NCBI GenBank assembly: GCA_019636495.1
Contig: JAHBXL010000009.1
Coordinates: 102,848-166,847 of the forward strand
Direction: 5' to 3'
Origin: Phycisphaeraceae bacterium
Lineage (GTDB): Bacteria; Planctomycetota; Phycisphaerae; Phycisphaerales; UBA1924
DNA: 64,000 bases
Under the pieces are notes generated by a model, which was not told the origin of the DNA, searched no databases, and worked only from the letters and a program-made list of their open reading frames with translations. Positions 52,984-62,265 of this stretch are shown piece by piece. Position numbers and translations under genes: made by a program. The first letter of the stretch is position 1, and the number at the start of each line of letters is the position of its first letter.

Positions 52984-54702
52984 ATGCCGCGGATGTTTCT
53001 CACAACGACTGACGGCTCGGGCCGCGAGTTCCCGATGGGCGAGAAGCCGATCACGATCGGCCGTTCGCCGGAGAACGTCCTCAGCGTGAACGACACGCTG
53101 CTTTCCCGGTTCCATTGCGTGGTCGAGCCCGCCCCGAGCCGGCCCAAGGGCGACACGTTCTCCGTCGATGAAACGGGCACAACCGAAGCCGCGACCTGGC
53201 ACCTGCGGGACCTGGGCTCGCGCAACGGAACGCGGCTGAACGGTGTCCGCGTGACCGATTCGATCCTGCGCCCCGGCGACGTGATCAAGATCGGCACGCA
53301 CTCGTTCATCGTGCAGGCCGAAGAGTCGCTGGCGGAGCGGCAATCGGCCGCGCGGGACGCCGCGGCGACCGCCGCGAGCGGCGGCGCGCAAGCCAGGGTT
53401 CCCGACCCGGTCTGGGTCATTGATGTGACCGAGATGATCAACATGCTCCCGCCGCGGAACAGCGGCGCGGACGACCGGCTGGAGTTGATCGACGGGCGCG
53501 GGCGTTCATCGGGCGCGCTGGCGAGCGACAGCGAGGGCTCGCGCGCGGTGCGTCTGCTGCTGCTCGCGGCGTCAAAGGCCCGCGCGACGGACATCCATCT
53601 CGAGCCCCGCGGCGACTGCTTGCAGGCCCGCATGCGCGTCGACGGGCAGATGCTCAGCGTGGTGCAGATTCCCAACGGCGTGGGCGACCTGGTGTACGGC
53701 CTGATCAAGACCGCCTGCCAGATGCGGCCCACGGGGCGCGAGGCGGTGCTGGATGGGCACTTCTCGGCCAAGTTCCCGGCGGATGCCACCGGGTCGGCGC
53801 GACGCGTCGATTATCGCGTGAGTTTCACCCCCAGCGTGCACGGCCAGAAACTGGTGATCCGCGTGCTGGACATGCGCGACTCGCCGCGCAGCCTGACCGA
53901 ACTGGGCCTTGCGCCGTACATGTACGACCGGGTGCGGAAGGTGTGCGAGCAGGAAGCGGGGATGCTGCTGGTCTGCGGGCCCACGGGCTCGGGCAAGACC
54001 ACGACGCTCTACAACGCGCTGCGCGTCATCGACCGCGAGGCACGGAATGTCATCACCATCGAGGACCCGGTCGAGTACCACCTCGAGGGCGTGACGCAGA
54101 TCCCCATCGACGACAACAAGGGCAACACGTTCGGTTCGCTGCTGCGCAGCGTGCTGCGGCAGGACCCCGATGTGATCCTGCTGGGCGAGATCCGCGATGA
54201 GGAAACTGCGCGTACCGCGATGCAGGCCGCCGTGACCGGGCACCTGGTCTTCTCGACCGTGCACGCCAAGGACACGATGAGCAGCGTGTTCCGCCTCATC
54301 GACCTGAAAGTCGAGCCGTACCTGGTGGCCAACTCGCTGGAACTGGTCCTGGCGCAGCGCCTGGTGCGTGTGCTGTGCGACAACTGCAAGCGACCGATCC
54401 GCGTGACCCCCGGCCAGGCCACGCGCATGGGCCGGTTCCTCGAAGGCCAGACAGAACTCTACACCGCGACGGGCTGCGCCCAGTGCCTGCGCACGGGCTT
54501 CCGCGGCCGGCGCGCCATCTATGAACTGCTCGACTTCACCGACGAACTCCGCGACGTGATCATCAAGGACCCGACCATCGCCGCGATGAAACGCGTCATC
54601 GAGCAGGGCCTGTTCACGACGCTGGTGCAGTCGGGCTGGGTGCTCGCGGCCCGCGGGATCACGACTCTGGACGAGGTGGACCGCGTCGCGACCTCGAGGT
54701 AG
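52984..54702 (+). CDS. FHA domain-GspE/PilB fusion ATPase
   Basis: From the ATG at 52984 the product has 572 residues. Residues about 20-112 form an FHA phosphothreonine-binding domain (ITIGRSPENVL, SRFHCVVE, LRDLGSRNGTRLNG). The rest is a GspE/PilB ATPase: ATDIHLEPRGD, Walker A CGPTGSGKTTTL at about 331-342, Asp box TIEDPVEYH, Walker B DVILLGEIRD and the His box GHLVFSTVHAKD. A four-Cys zinc motif (CDNC...CAQC) follows. Such ATPases drive type IV pilus or type II secretion assembly. The usual N-terminal N1E domain is replaced by FHA. ATGs at 52870 and 52993 are alternative starts. It is divergent from serS. Confidence 0.9.
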   Translation: MPRMFLTTTDGSGREFPMGEKPITIGRSPENVLSVNDTLLSRFHCVVEPAPSRPKGDTFSVDETGTTEAATWHLRDLGSRNGTRLNGVRVTDSILRPGDVIKIGTHSFIVQAEESLAERQSAARDAAATAASGGAQARVPDPVWVIDVTEMINMLPPRNSGADDRLELIDGRGRSSGALASDSEGSRAVRLLLLAASKARATDIHLEPRGDCLQARMRVDGQMLSVVQIPNGVGDLVYGLIKTACQMRPTGREAVLDGHFSAKFPADATGSARRVDYRVSFTPSVHGQKLVIRVLDMRDSPRSLTELGLAPYMYDRVRKVCEQEAGMLLVCGPTGSGKTTTLYNALRVIDREARNVITIEDPVEYHLEGVTQIPIDDNKGNTFGSLLRSVLRQDPDVILLGEIRDEETARTAMQAAVTGHLVFSTVHAKDTMSSVFRLIDLKVEPYLVANSLELVLAQRLVRVLCDNCKRPIRVTPGQATRMGRFLEGQTELYTATGCAQCLRTGFRGRRAIYELLDFTDELRDVIIKDPTIAAMKRVIEQGLFTTLVQSGWVLAARGITTLDEVDRVATSR

Positions 54703-54708
54703 CGGCGA

Positions 54709-54790
54709 CTTTGGATGTCGGATCTTGGACCGGGGACTGAATCTCCGCAGGTATTCCGCACTCCGCAATCCAAAATCCACAAATCCAAAC
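54709..54790. repeat. convergent TTGGAT/ATCCAA heptad tract
   Basis: TTTGGATGTCGGATCTTGGA on the left faces AATCCAAAATCCACAAATCC on the right, so the two ends are inverted arrays. This is the same family as at 18.33, 19.86 and 44.28 kb. It occupies the gap between the FHA-GspE gene and the reductase gene. Confidence 0.75.
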
Positions 54791-54814
54791 TTCCTCCCCG
54801 ACTACCCTTGGTCG

Positions 54815-55789
54815 ATGAGCACACCCACCCACGCGCCCGGGCGCGAGACCGGCGAGATCGCCCTCCACGAAGCGAAGATGCACCTGTATCGGCCCGGCGA
54901 ACCGGTGACCGCGCGGATCACCAAATCCGAGACGTGCACCGCGCCCAAGGCCGCCGGTTTTGTCCGCCACGTCGAGTTCGATGTCAGCGGCACACTGCTC
55001 GCCGGCAACGTCCTGCCCGGCCAGGCGATCGGCGTGATGGCCCCCGGCCACGACGACAAGGGACGGCCCCACGCTGTCCGGCTGTACTCGGTCGCTTCGC
55101 CCACACGCGGCGAGGACGGCCGGGGCAACGTGATCTCCACCACCGTCAAACGCACCATCGACGAGCACTGGGAGACGCACAAACTCTTCCTCGGTGTCGC
55201 ATCGAACTTCCTGTGCGACCTGCAGGTCGGCGACGAAGTGAAACTCTCTGGCCCCAACGGCAAGCGGTTCCTGCTGCCGCGGGATGTCGGCGCGCACGAC
55301 TACCTGTTCTTCGCGACCGGCACGGGCATCGCGCCGTTCCGCGGCATGGTGATCGATCTTCTGGAGAGCGGCGCTGCGAGCAAGGTCACGCTCGTGATGG
55401 GCGCGCCCTATACCACCGACCTGCTCTACGACGTGTTCTTCCGCTCCAAGGCCGCGGAGCACAAGAACTTCCAGTACCTCACGGCCATCAGCCGCGAGAA
55501 GCAGGCCGATGGGCACGACCGCATGTACGTGCAGGACCGCCTGACGACCGAGCGCGAGCAACTGCTGCCAATGCTGGCCAGCGAACGCACGCTCGTGTAC
55601 ATCTGCGGCATCGCGGGGATGGAGATGGGCATCTTCCAGCAGATGGCGCGGCTGCTGCCGCCCTCGGCGCTGGAGCAGTACATCCAGGCCGACGACGCCG
55701 CGCTCGCGGATGTGAACAACTGGAGCCGCAAGATGCTGCACAAGCAGATCAAGGCCACGCGGCGCGTGTTCCTCGAGGTCTACGCCTGA
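54815..55789 (+). CDS. ferredoxin/flavodoxin-NADP+ reductase (FNR type)
   Basis: The 324-residue enzyme has the plant-type FNR layout. The FAD-binding domain contains RLYSVASPTRG at about 92-102 and SNFLCDLQVGDEVKLSGPNG. The NADP domain contains FFATGTGIAPFRGM and YICGIAGMEMGIFQ. It moves electrons between NADPH and a one-electron carrier; the partner is not in the window. The ATG at 54815 is preceded by repeat DNA and has no clear ribosome site; the upstream frame runs through the repeat. Confidence 0.9.
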   Translation: MSTPTHAPGRETGEIALHEAKMHLYRPGEPVTARITKSETCTAPKAAGFVRHVEFDVSGTLLAGNVLPGQAIGVMAPGHDDKGRPHAVRLYSVASPTRGEDGRGNVISTTVKRTIDEHWETHKLFLGVASNFLCDLQVGDEVKLSGPNGKRFLLPRDVGAHDYLFFATGTGIAPFRGMVIDLLESGAASKVTLVMGAPYTTDLLYDVFFRSKAAEHKNFQYLTAISREKQADGHDRMYVQDRLTTEREQLLPMLASERTLVYICGIAGMEMGIFQQMARLLPPSALEQYIQADDAALADVNNWSRKMLHKQIKATRRVFLEVYA

Positions 55790-55807
55790 ACCCGCTGCGA
55801 GCGCCAC

Positions 55808-57046
55808 ATGATCGCCCAACGACTCGCGCCCTTCGGCACCACCATCTTCACCGAGATGACGCTGCTGGCCAACAAGCACGGCGCAGTCAACCTCGCCCAG
55901 GGCTTCCCGGATTTCGACGGACCATCGTTCTTCCTTGACGCCGCGGCCGAGGCGCTGCAAGGCGGGCAGAACCAGTATGCGCGGATGTTCGGCCTGCCCG
56001 CCCTCAACCGCGCGCTGGCCGACCGTTGGCAACGCGCGACCGGCGCGGAGATCGACCCCGATGCGCAGGTGACGGTGACCAGCGGGTGCACCGAGGCGAT
56101 CGCCGCGGCGATGCTCGGGCTGGTAAACCCGGGCGACGAGGTCATCCTGTTCGAGCCGTTCTACGACTCGTACCGCGCGAGCGTGGCGATGGCCGGAGGC
56201 GTGCCGCGCTTCGTGACGCTGCGCGAGCCCACCGGCGCCCCGCGCGACGGCCTGGCCGCGCCCGGCGCGTTCTGGTTCGATCCCGATGAACTCCGCCGCG
56301 CGTTCTCCGACCGCACGAGGCTGATCCTCATCAACACGCCGCACAACCCCACGGGCAAAGTGTTCACGCGCGAGGAACTGACGCTGGCCGCCGATCTCTG
56401 CACGCGGAACAACGCAATCGCCCTGACCGATGAGGTCTACGAACACCTGACCTACGAACCCGATCAGCCGCACATTCGCATGGCCACGCTGCCGGGCATG
56501 GCCGAGCGCACGCTCACGCTCTCGAGCCTCGGCAAGACGTTCAGTCTGACGGGGTGGAAGATCGGCTGGGCCATCGGCACGCCGGACCTCACGCGCGCGG
56601 TGCGCGCGGCGCACCAGTTTCTCACGTTCGCGACGGCGACCCCCTTGCAGGCCGCCGCGGCGAGCGCCCTGGCGCGGACCGATGACTGCGACCACGCGAT
56701 CGGATCGCTGGTCGCGGATCTGAAGGCGGCGCGCGGCCTGCTCGCGGGCGCGCTCGCGCGGCTTGGGTTCGGTGTGCACATCCCCGCCGGGGCATACTTC
56801 ATTCTGGCCGATTTCACCCGTCGGCCCGGCGCCCTCCGGCCGGACAACGTGCCGGACGACGCGGCGTTTTGCCGGTCGCTCCCTGCCGCGGCGGGCGTCG
56901 CCGCAGTGCCGCCGAGCGTTTTTTATCAGAACCGCGGGCTCGGGGCGGGCCTGGTGCGCTTCGCGTTCTGCAAGCGGCCCGCGACGCTTCACGAGGCCGT
57001 TCGCCGACTCGGGGTTTGGGCAACCGACCGACGAGCCGATCAATAA
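55808..57046 (+). CDS. class I/II PLP-dependent aminotransferase
   Basis: The 412-residue enzyme has the PLP lysine in LSSLGKTFSLTGWKIGWA, the INTPHNPTGKVFT motif, the DEVYEHLTYE motif and a C-terminal arginine region (LVRFAFCKR). The N-terminus (VNLAQGFPDFDGP) is typical of the kynurenine/methionine aminotransferase subgroup (KAT/YbdL-like), so it probably transaminates methionine, glutamine or aromatic amino acids. It begins 18 bp after the FNR gene and may be co-transcribed, though no functional link is obvious. Confidence 0.93.
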   Translation: MIAQRLAPFGTTIFTEMTLLANKHGAVNLAQGFPDFDGPSFFLDAAAEALQGGQNQYARMFGLPALNRALADRWQRATGAEIDPDAQVTVTSGCTEAIAAAMLGLVNPGDEVILFEPFYDSYRASVAMAGGVPRFVTLREPTGAPRDGLAAPGAFWFDPDELRRAFSDRTRLILINTPHNPTGKVFTREELTLAADLCTRNNAIALTDEVYEHLTYEPDQPHIRMATLPGMAERTLTLSSLGKTFSLTGWKIGWAIGTPDLTRAVRAAHQFLTFATATPLQAAAASALARTDDCDHAIGSLVADLKAARGLLAGALARLGFGVHIPAGAYFILADFTRRPGALRPDNVPDDAAFCRSLPAAAGVAAVPPSVFYQNRGLGAGLVRFAFCKRPATLHEAVRRLGVWATDRRADQ

Positions 57047-57151
57047 CAGTCCAGAACGCGACGACCGCACGGACCGTTGCAGGCCGCACGCCGCGCCCGG
57101 TTGCGCGCCGGCACGCCGCACCCCGTCGCGTCCCCGCCCGTATCGGAGAGC

Positions 57152-59272
57152 ATGATGCCCCACAGCCGCATCCGCCGCAGTTTGTCCGCCGCCCGTCGCG
57201 CCCGGCTCGGCTCGCCGTTTGCCGCCGTTCCCGGTCCCGAGCAACTCGAGCCCCGACTCGTGCTCGCGCTCACGCCGACGGCGGAAGAGCAGTACATGCT
57301 GGAACTGCTCAACCGCATGCGGGTGAACCCGTCCGACGAACTCGCGTTGCTCACGAGCAGCCTGACCGGCGTGGCGATGTCGCAGGACCCCGACATCAAC
57401 GCCGCCCTGAACTTCTTCAATGTCAGCGGGCCGATCCTGCAATCGCAATGGAACACGCTGACCCCGGTCTCGCCGCTGGCGTGGGACGAAGCGCTGTACA
57501 ACATGGCGGAACTGCAGTCGCAGAACATGATCCTCGACGACACGCAGAGCCACAACCTGCCGGGCCGGCCGACGCTGGCACAGCGGGCAACCCAGTTCGG
57601 CTACAACTACACGATCCTCGGCGAGAACATCTTCGCCTTCGGCGAAAGCGTGCTGCACGCGCACGCGGCGTTCGCCATCGACTGGGGCAGCGGGCCCAAC
57701 GGCATCCAGAACCCGCCCGGGCACCGCCAGGCGATGATGTCCAGCCAGTTCCGCGAGGTCGGCATCCGCATTCTCCCGGAGACATCGCAGTCCACGCAGG
57801 TCGGCCCGCTTGTGGTCACGCAGAACTTCGGCAATCGCGTGAACTTCGGCAATGCCTGGCTCCTGGGCGTCGTGTACAAGGACATGGACGAAGACGGCTT
57901 CTACTCCGTCGGCGAGGGCCTCGGCGGCGTCACCATCACCGCCGTCGGCGATCAGGGACCGATCGTGACGACGTCGCTGGCAGAGGGCGGGTACCAACTG
58001 GCCCTTCCCCCCGGAACCTACACCCTGACCATCAGCGGCGGCGGGTTCGGCTCGCCCGCGACGTTTCCGAACATCGTGGTCGGAACGAGCAACGTGAAGA
58101 TCGATGCCGTGCTCGGCAATGCGCCCCCCGCGCCGATGATCCAGGTGCTCGGAAACGGCACGGTGATCGCGCTGGGCGATGCGACCCCCGACCCCGCCGA
58201 CCACACCGCGTTCGGCTCGATCGACATCGAGGCCGGCGCGATCGTGCGGACCTTCACCGTCCGCAACGGCGGCGGCGCGACACTCATGATCACCGGCTTG
58301 CCGCGGGTGACCATCGCCGGCGACGACGCCGGCGCATTCACGCTGGTGATGGACCTCGCGCTTGCTTCGATCGACCCCCAAGGCTCGCTCACGTTCCAGA
58401 TCTCCTTCGACCCGGCAACGGTCGGCGATTTCACCGCGACGGTGCGCATCATCTCCGACGATCCGATCAACGCCGAGTACGGATTCGAGATCTCCGGGTC
58501 CGGCGTCAGCGTGCCGCTCATCGGCGTTCGCACGCAGCAGGGCACGCCGGTGCCCGACAACACGACCACCGTCAGCCCCGAACTGCGGACCAACTTCGGC
58601 GCGCGCAATGTCGTGCGCGAGGTCAGCAACCGCGTGTGGGTCATCACCAACGACGGCTCCGCCGCGCTCGATCTCTCGGGCGGGGTCCGCATCATGGGCC
58701 TGCACGCGCAGGACTTCCGCATCATCCGCCAGCCCGACGCCGTGCTCATGCCGGGCCACACCACGACCTTCCACATCCGCTTCAACCCCTCGCAGGTCGG
58801 ATTCCGGCAGGCTCGAATCGTCATCGACACCAACGACCCCGACACCGCGCGCTACAACTTCGCCATCCGCGGCCGCGGCTTCGTCACGCCCATCATCAGC
58901 ATCCGCGGCAACAACCGGCTCATCGAGCACCAGGACAGCACGCCCCGCCCGCGCGATGGGACCGACTTCGGCCGCGTCAATGTTGACGGGCGGAGCCGGC
59001 TGGCCACGTTCGCCATCCGCAACGATGGACGCGGCGTGCTCCGGCTGACGGGCCCGGTGAAGGTTCGTGTCGCCGGCCAGCACGCCGACGACTTCCGACT
59101 GGTGCGCATCCCGGCGTCCCCTGTCCAGTCGGGCACGCGCACGACGTTCGACATCCGCTTCAATCCGTCGGATGTCGGCCGCCGCTTCGCATGGATTGTC
59201 ATCACCAGCAACGACCCGCTGACACCGACCTACACCTTCCGCATTTCGGGCGAGGGCTTCTCTCGGGCCTGA
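57152..59272 (+). CDS. LEPR-type surface protein with CAP domain and choice-of-anchor D repeats
   Basis: The 706-residue product starts with a basic leader ending in the motif EQLEPRLVLAL at about 30-40. A CAP/SCP-like domain (about 45-235) shows the His/Glu/His pattern in TQSHNL, LGENIFAFGES and PPGHRQAMMSSQFREVGI. A short SdrD-B/Cna-B-like domain follows (VVYKDMDEDGFYSVGEGLGG). Three tandem ASH/choice-of-anchor D domains (from about 330) end with patterns such as FDIRFNPSDVGRRFAWIVI. The protein is probably exported and surface bound. Two ATGs (57152, 57155) follow GGAG. CAP proteins vary in function, so none is assigned. Confidence 0.85.
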   Translation: MMPHSRIRRSLSAARRARLGSPFAAVPGPEQLEPRLVLALTPTAEEQYMLELLNRMRVNPSDELALLTSSLTGVAMSQDPDINAALNFFNVSGPILQSQWNTLTPVSPLAWDEALYNMAELQSQNMILDDTQSHNLPGRPTLAQRATQFGYNYTILGENIFAFGESVLHAHAAFAIDWGSGPNGIQNPPGHRQAMMSSQFREVGIRILPETSQSTQVGPLVVTQNFGNRVNFGNAWLLGVVYKDMDEDGFYSVGEGLGGVTITAVGDQGPIVTTSLAEGGYQLALPPGTYTLTISGGGFGSPATFPNIVVGTSNVKIDAVLGNAPPAPMIQVLGNGTVIALGDATPDPADHTAFGSIDIEAGAIVRTFTVRNGGGATLMITGLPRVTIAGDDAGAFTLVMDLALASIDPQGSLTFQISFDPATVGDFTATVRIISDDPINAEYGFEISGSGVSVPLIGVRTQQGTPVPDNTTTVSPELRTNFGARNVVREVSNRVWVITNDGSAALDLSGGVRIMGLHAQDFRIIRQPDAVLMPGHTTTFHIRFNPSQVGFRQARIVIDTNDPDTARYNFAIRGRGFVTPIISIRGNNRLIEHQDSTPRPRDGTDFGRVNVDGRSRLATFAIRNDGRGVLRLTGPVKVRVAGQHADDFRLVRIPASPVQSGTRTTFDIRFNPSDVGRRFAWIVITSNDPLTPTYTFRISGEGFSRA

Positions 59273-59278
59273 CCTGCT

Positions 59279-60796
59279 TCATTCGCCGCGGCGGTGCCGC
59301 GCTACGACACGCCAGGCCCAGAAGCCGACCATCAACAGCGTTCCGAAGTACGTGGATATCACAAAGACATCGGGCAACGCGTTCACCCACTCGTAGAGCG
59401 CGAGGAACGCCGCGGCGTGGATCAGCAGCACCGGGGGGATCGTCCACGGGCTCGACCGCCGGGCAAGGACCTCCGTCGTCGCGGCCATGGCGTTGGCCTG
59501 CCTGCGCATGCGCAGGACCAGACGCTTGGCCCAGATGAACTCCGTGGCCAGGATCATCAGGCCGGCGATGATGACCGGGATGCCTCCGGGCCCGGGGATC
59601 GGCGCCAGCGCGATCCCGACCAGGATGACCGACGACCCGGCGATGAGGATGTGCACCCGCCTCAGGTTGCGCCGCGTCAGATCGATCGCCTCGGCCATGT
59701 CCTCCATGGGCGAACGCCGCCTGCGCCGTTCGGCCGCGGAGGCGAACAGCGAGGCGATCACGCCCAGCGCGAGCATTCCGACGATGATCGCCAGCGAGAC
59801 CTCCGTCGGCACGTGCAATTTGTGCTCGGGCGCCCAGGAGACGAGCCATCCCCAGCCCTCGGGCAGTTGCTCGGCCAGGTCGCGCAGGTTGTGCACGCCC
59901 ATCAGCAGCATCTTCACGCCGATGAACGCCAGCACAAAGACCAGTGCGGTCTTCAGATACCGGAAACTGCCCAGCGCCGCGGCGACCGCGAAGAACAGCG
60001 ACCGCAGGCCGAGGATCGCGAACACGTTGGACGTGAACACAATGAACGGGTCGCTCGTGATGCCGATGACCGCGGGGATCGAATCGACCGCGAAGATCAC
60101 GTCGGTGAACTCGACGACCAGGAGCGCGAGGAACAGCGGCGTGGCCACCAGCGCGCCGGCATCACGGATGAAGAACCTGCTCCCGTGATACTCGTGCGTG
60201 ACTCGAAACATCTTCTGCGCCAGCCGCACCGCCGGGCTGTGCGCCACGTTCTCCTCGCCCTCGCCCGAGCGGAACATCTTGTACGCCGTGTAGATGAGGA
60301 ACAGGCCGAAGATGTAGTTCACCCACTCGAACCTCTTGACCAGTTCGACCCCCGCCACGATCATCGCGCCGCGCATGACCAGCGCGCCCAGAATTCCCCA
60401 GAACAGCACGCGGTGCTGCAGGTGCGCCGGCACCCGGAAGTACCCGAATATCACCGCGATCACGAAGATGTTGTCCACGCTCAGCGAGTACTCGAGCACC
60501 CACGCCGCGAGGTACTTGATCGTCGCCTCGCGCCCCCAGCCGGTCGCGGCGATCTCCGCGTCGGGGGCGCGCTGCGCGGCGAGGCGCACGAACTCGCCGG
60601 TGATCCCCTCCGGCCAGTTGCTCTCGTACATCCACCACACGCACGCCGCGAACGACAGCGCGAGAAACACGGTGAACGCCGTGAAGATGAGCGACTCGCG
60701 CGCCCGGATCACGTGGGCCTTGCGGTTCACCACCCCCAGGTCCAACGCGAGCATCGTGCATATGAAGAAGATGAAGCCGACGTAGATCCAGACCAT
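59279..60796 (-). CDS. TerC-family membrane protein fused to a PGPGW-like domain
   Basis: The 505-residue protein begins with the TerC core: LDLGVVNRKAHV, YSLSVDNIFVIAVIFGYF (with the conserved Asp-Asn), HRVLFWGILGALVMRG, LVVEFTDVIFAVDSIPAVIG and ILGLRSLFFAV. This family exports Mn2+ and other metals. At about 400-440 a further segment, LAPIPGPGGIPVIIAGLMIL with ATEFIWAKRLV, matches the PGPGW transmembrane family. Extra helices end the protein. It lies 57 bp after the upstream TerC gene on the same strand, so it may share that gene's riboswitch. Confidence 0.88.
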   Translation of the reverse strand: MVWIYVGFIFFICTMLALDLGVVNRKAHVIRARESLIFTAFTVFLALSFAACVWWMYESNWPEGITGEFVRLAAQRAPDAEIAATGWGREATIKYLAAWVLEYSLSVDNIFVIAVIFGYFRVPAHLQHRVLFWGILGALVMRGAMIVAGVELVKRFEWVNYIFGLFLIYTAYKMFRSGEGEENVAHSPAVRLAQKMFRVTHEYHGSRFFIRDAGALVATPLFLALLVVEFTDVIFAVDSIPAVIGITSDPFIVFTSNVFAILGLRSLFFAVAAALGSFRYLKTALVFVLAFIGVKMLLMGVHNLRDLAEQLPEGWGWLVSWAPEHKLHVPTEVSLAIIVGMLALGVIASLFASAAERRRRRSPMEDMAEAIDLTRRNLRRVHILIAGSSVILVGIALAPIPGPGGIPVIIAGLMILATEFIWAKRLVLRMRRQANAMAATTEVLARRSSPWTIPPVLLIHAAAFLALYEWVNALPDVFVISTYFGTLLMVGFWAWRVVARHRRGE

Positions 60797-60853
60797 CCAG
60801 CCTCCAGCCGCAACGCCGCCATCCCGCCGACGCTCCGCGGCGGTCCTTTCCGG

Positions 60854-62071
60854 CTATCCGCCCGTGCGGTGCGCGCCGAGTGTACGTCCCTCGCTTGCGG
60901 GCCGGAGGACCGAGGCGAAAACGCCCGCCGCGAGAACCCCCAGCACCACGCCCAGAGACACGGTGGTGTTGATCTTCATGGACCGCATCGGCTCCAACTC
61001 AAGCCCGAACCACGCGGCCGCGCCGGGCAGATAGGGCGGGAGCGACATCAGCAGGAGTTTCACACCGACGAACGCGAGAATCAGGATGAGCGCCGGCTTC
61101 AGAAAGCGGAACCGCGCGATCATCGCCGCCAGGCAGAAGTACAGCGCGCGCAGGCCGAGAATCGCGAAAATGTTGCTCGTGAAGACGATGAAGGGGTCGG
61201 GCGTGATGGCGAAAATCGCCGGGATCGAATCAACCGCGAAGATCAGGTCCGTGAACTCCACCAGCACCAGCGCGAGAAACAGCGGCGTGATCGCCCACCG
61301 CGCCCTCAGCGAGCCCGCCGGCGGCGGGTCCTGCCGCTCGCGACCGGTCACCGGGTCGCGCGAGTACGTCGGCGGAAGCGTCCGCCGCGTGATGAACCGC
61401 TGGCCGTCGAAGAACGTCGTCACCGGGAGAAACCGCCTGGCCAGTTTCACCAGCGGGTTGTTGCCCGGGTCCGACTCGGAGCGGATCAGCGCCATCTTCG
61501 CGCTGGTCGCGAGCAGGAAGAGACCGAAGATAATCAGCACCCACGTGTACCGCGTCACCAGTTCCGCGCCAATGTAGATCATCGCCCCGCGCATCAGCAA
61601 CGCGCCCACGATGCCCCAGAACAGCACGCGGTGCTGGTACTTCCTCGGAACCGCCAGGTAGCCGAACACCAGCGCGATCACGAAGATGTTGTCCATCGCC
61701 AGCGACTTCTCGACCACGTACCCCGTGAGGTACTGCTTGGCCGCCTCCGCGCCGCCCACGTCCCCGAGCACGATCAGCGGGGCGCTGGCATCGGTGGCCG
61801 CCGCCGGGTTGTACATCGCCGTCCCGTCACCAAGGCCCAGCCACTCGCGCTCGTACGCGAAGTACACGAACACCGAGAATGCCAGGCCCAGCGACAGCCA
61901 CACAACCGACCACCCCGCGGCCTCTCGCATCGACACCTCGTGCGCATGCCGATGGAACACGCCCAGGTCAAGCGCAAGGAACACCGCGATCAGTCCGATG
62001 AACAGCGCGTAGGCCCACACGCGGCTCTCCACCGCAACCCCCGCCTCCGCCACGACGAGCATGTCGAGCAT
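60854..62071 (-). CDS. TerC-family metal exporter behind a manganese riboswitch
   Basis: The 405-residue protein has about nine helices and the TerC landmarks LDLGVFHRHAHEVS, KSLAMDNIFVIALVFGYL, HRVLFWGIVGALLMRG, LVEFTDLIFAVDSIPAIFAI and ILGLRALYFCLAA. The acidic residues in the DNIF and EFTD motifs are the likely metal site. GGAGG lies five bases before the ATG at 62071; the frame extends upstream through the riboswitch and is not coding there. The yybP-ykoY aptamer in the leader strongly suggests manganese export, as for MntP and Alx. Confidence 0.92.
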   Translation of the reverse strand: MLDMLVVAEAGVAVESRVWAYALFIGLIAVFLALDLGVFHRHAHEVSMREAAGWSVVWLSLGLAFSVFVYFAYEREWLGLGDGTAMYNPAAATDASAPLIVLGDVGGAEAAKQYLTGYVVEKSLAMDNIFVIALVFGYLAVPRKYQHRVLFWGIVGALLMRGAMIYIGAELVTRYTWVLIIFGLFLLATSAKMALIRSESDPGNNPLVKLARRFLPVTTFFDGQRFITRRTLPPTYSRDPVTGRERQDPPPAGSLRARWAITPLFLALVLVEFTDLIFAVDSIPAIFAITPDPFIVFTSNIFAILGLRALYFCLAAMIARFRFLKPALILILAFVGVKLLLMSLPPYLPGAAAWFGLELEPMRSMKINTTVSLGVVLGVLAAGVFASVLRPASEGRTLGAHRTGG

Positions 62072-62127
62072 CAAGACCTCCGGCCCGCACCGCCGCCAGA
62101 ACAAGCGCGGCGGACAGCGTGCATGCA

Positions 62128-62265
62128 CGGTTGGTCTTGCTCGACGCAGCACGGAGACGCCCGTGCCGCGCACTTCGGGGCCGGGGGCACGCGAACGCGC
62201 CCCGTGTTGACGACCCTCGCACCGCCCGGCGATCCCGCGGGCGGCGGCTACTCCCCAACTTTCGA
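62128..62265 (-). promoter_or_regulatory. yybP-ykoY manganese riboswitch
   Basis: On the minus strand the leader has the conserved elements in order: AAAGTTGGGGAGTAGC at the 5' end (62250-62265), a GC hairpin CCGCCCG/CGGGCGG, GTCAACACGG near 62200-62212, and GAGCAAGACC near 62135-62144. The closing stem GTTGG/CCAAC (62255-62259 with 62130-62134) replaces the common AAAGG/CCUUU pairing with compensating changes. A further CCGCCGC/GCGGCGG hairpin lies between the aptamer and the ribosome site and may be the expression platform. Confidence 0.88.

Noticed and set aside
54659..59083. 1474-codon open frame on the minus strand
   Set aside because: It crosses the FNR, aminotransferase and CAP genes in antisense, all of which have clear family motifs on the plus strand. 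Composition is typical of a shadow frame.
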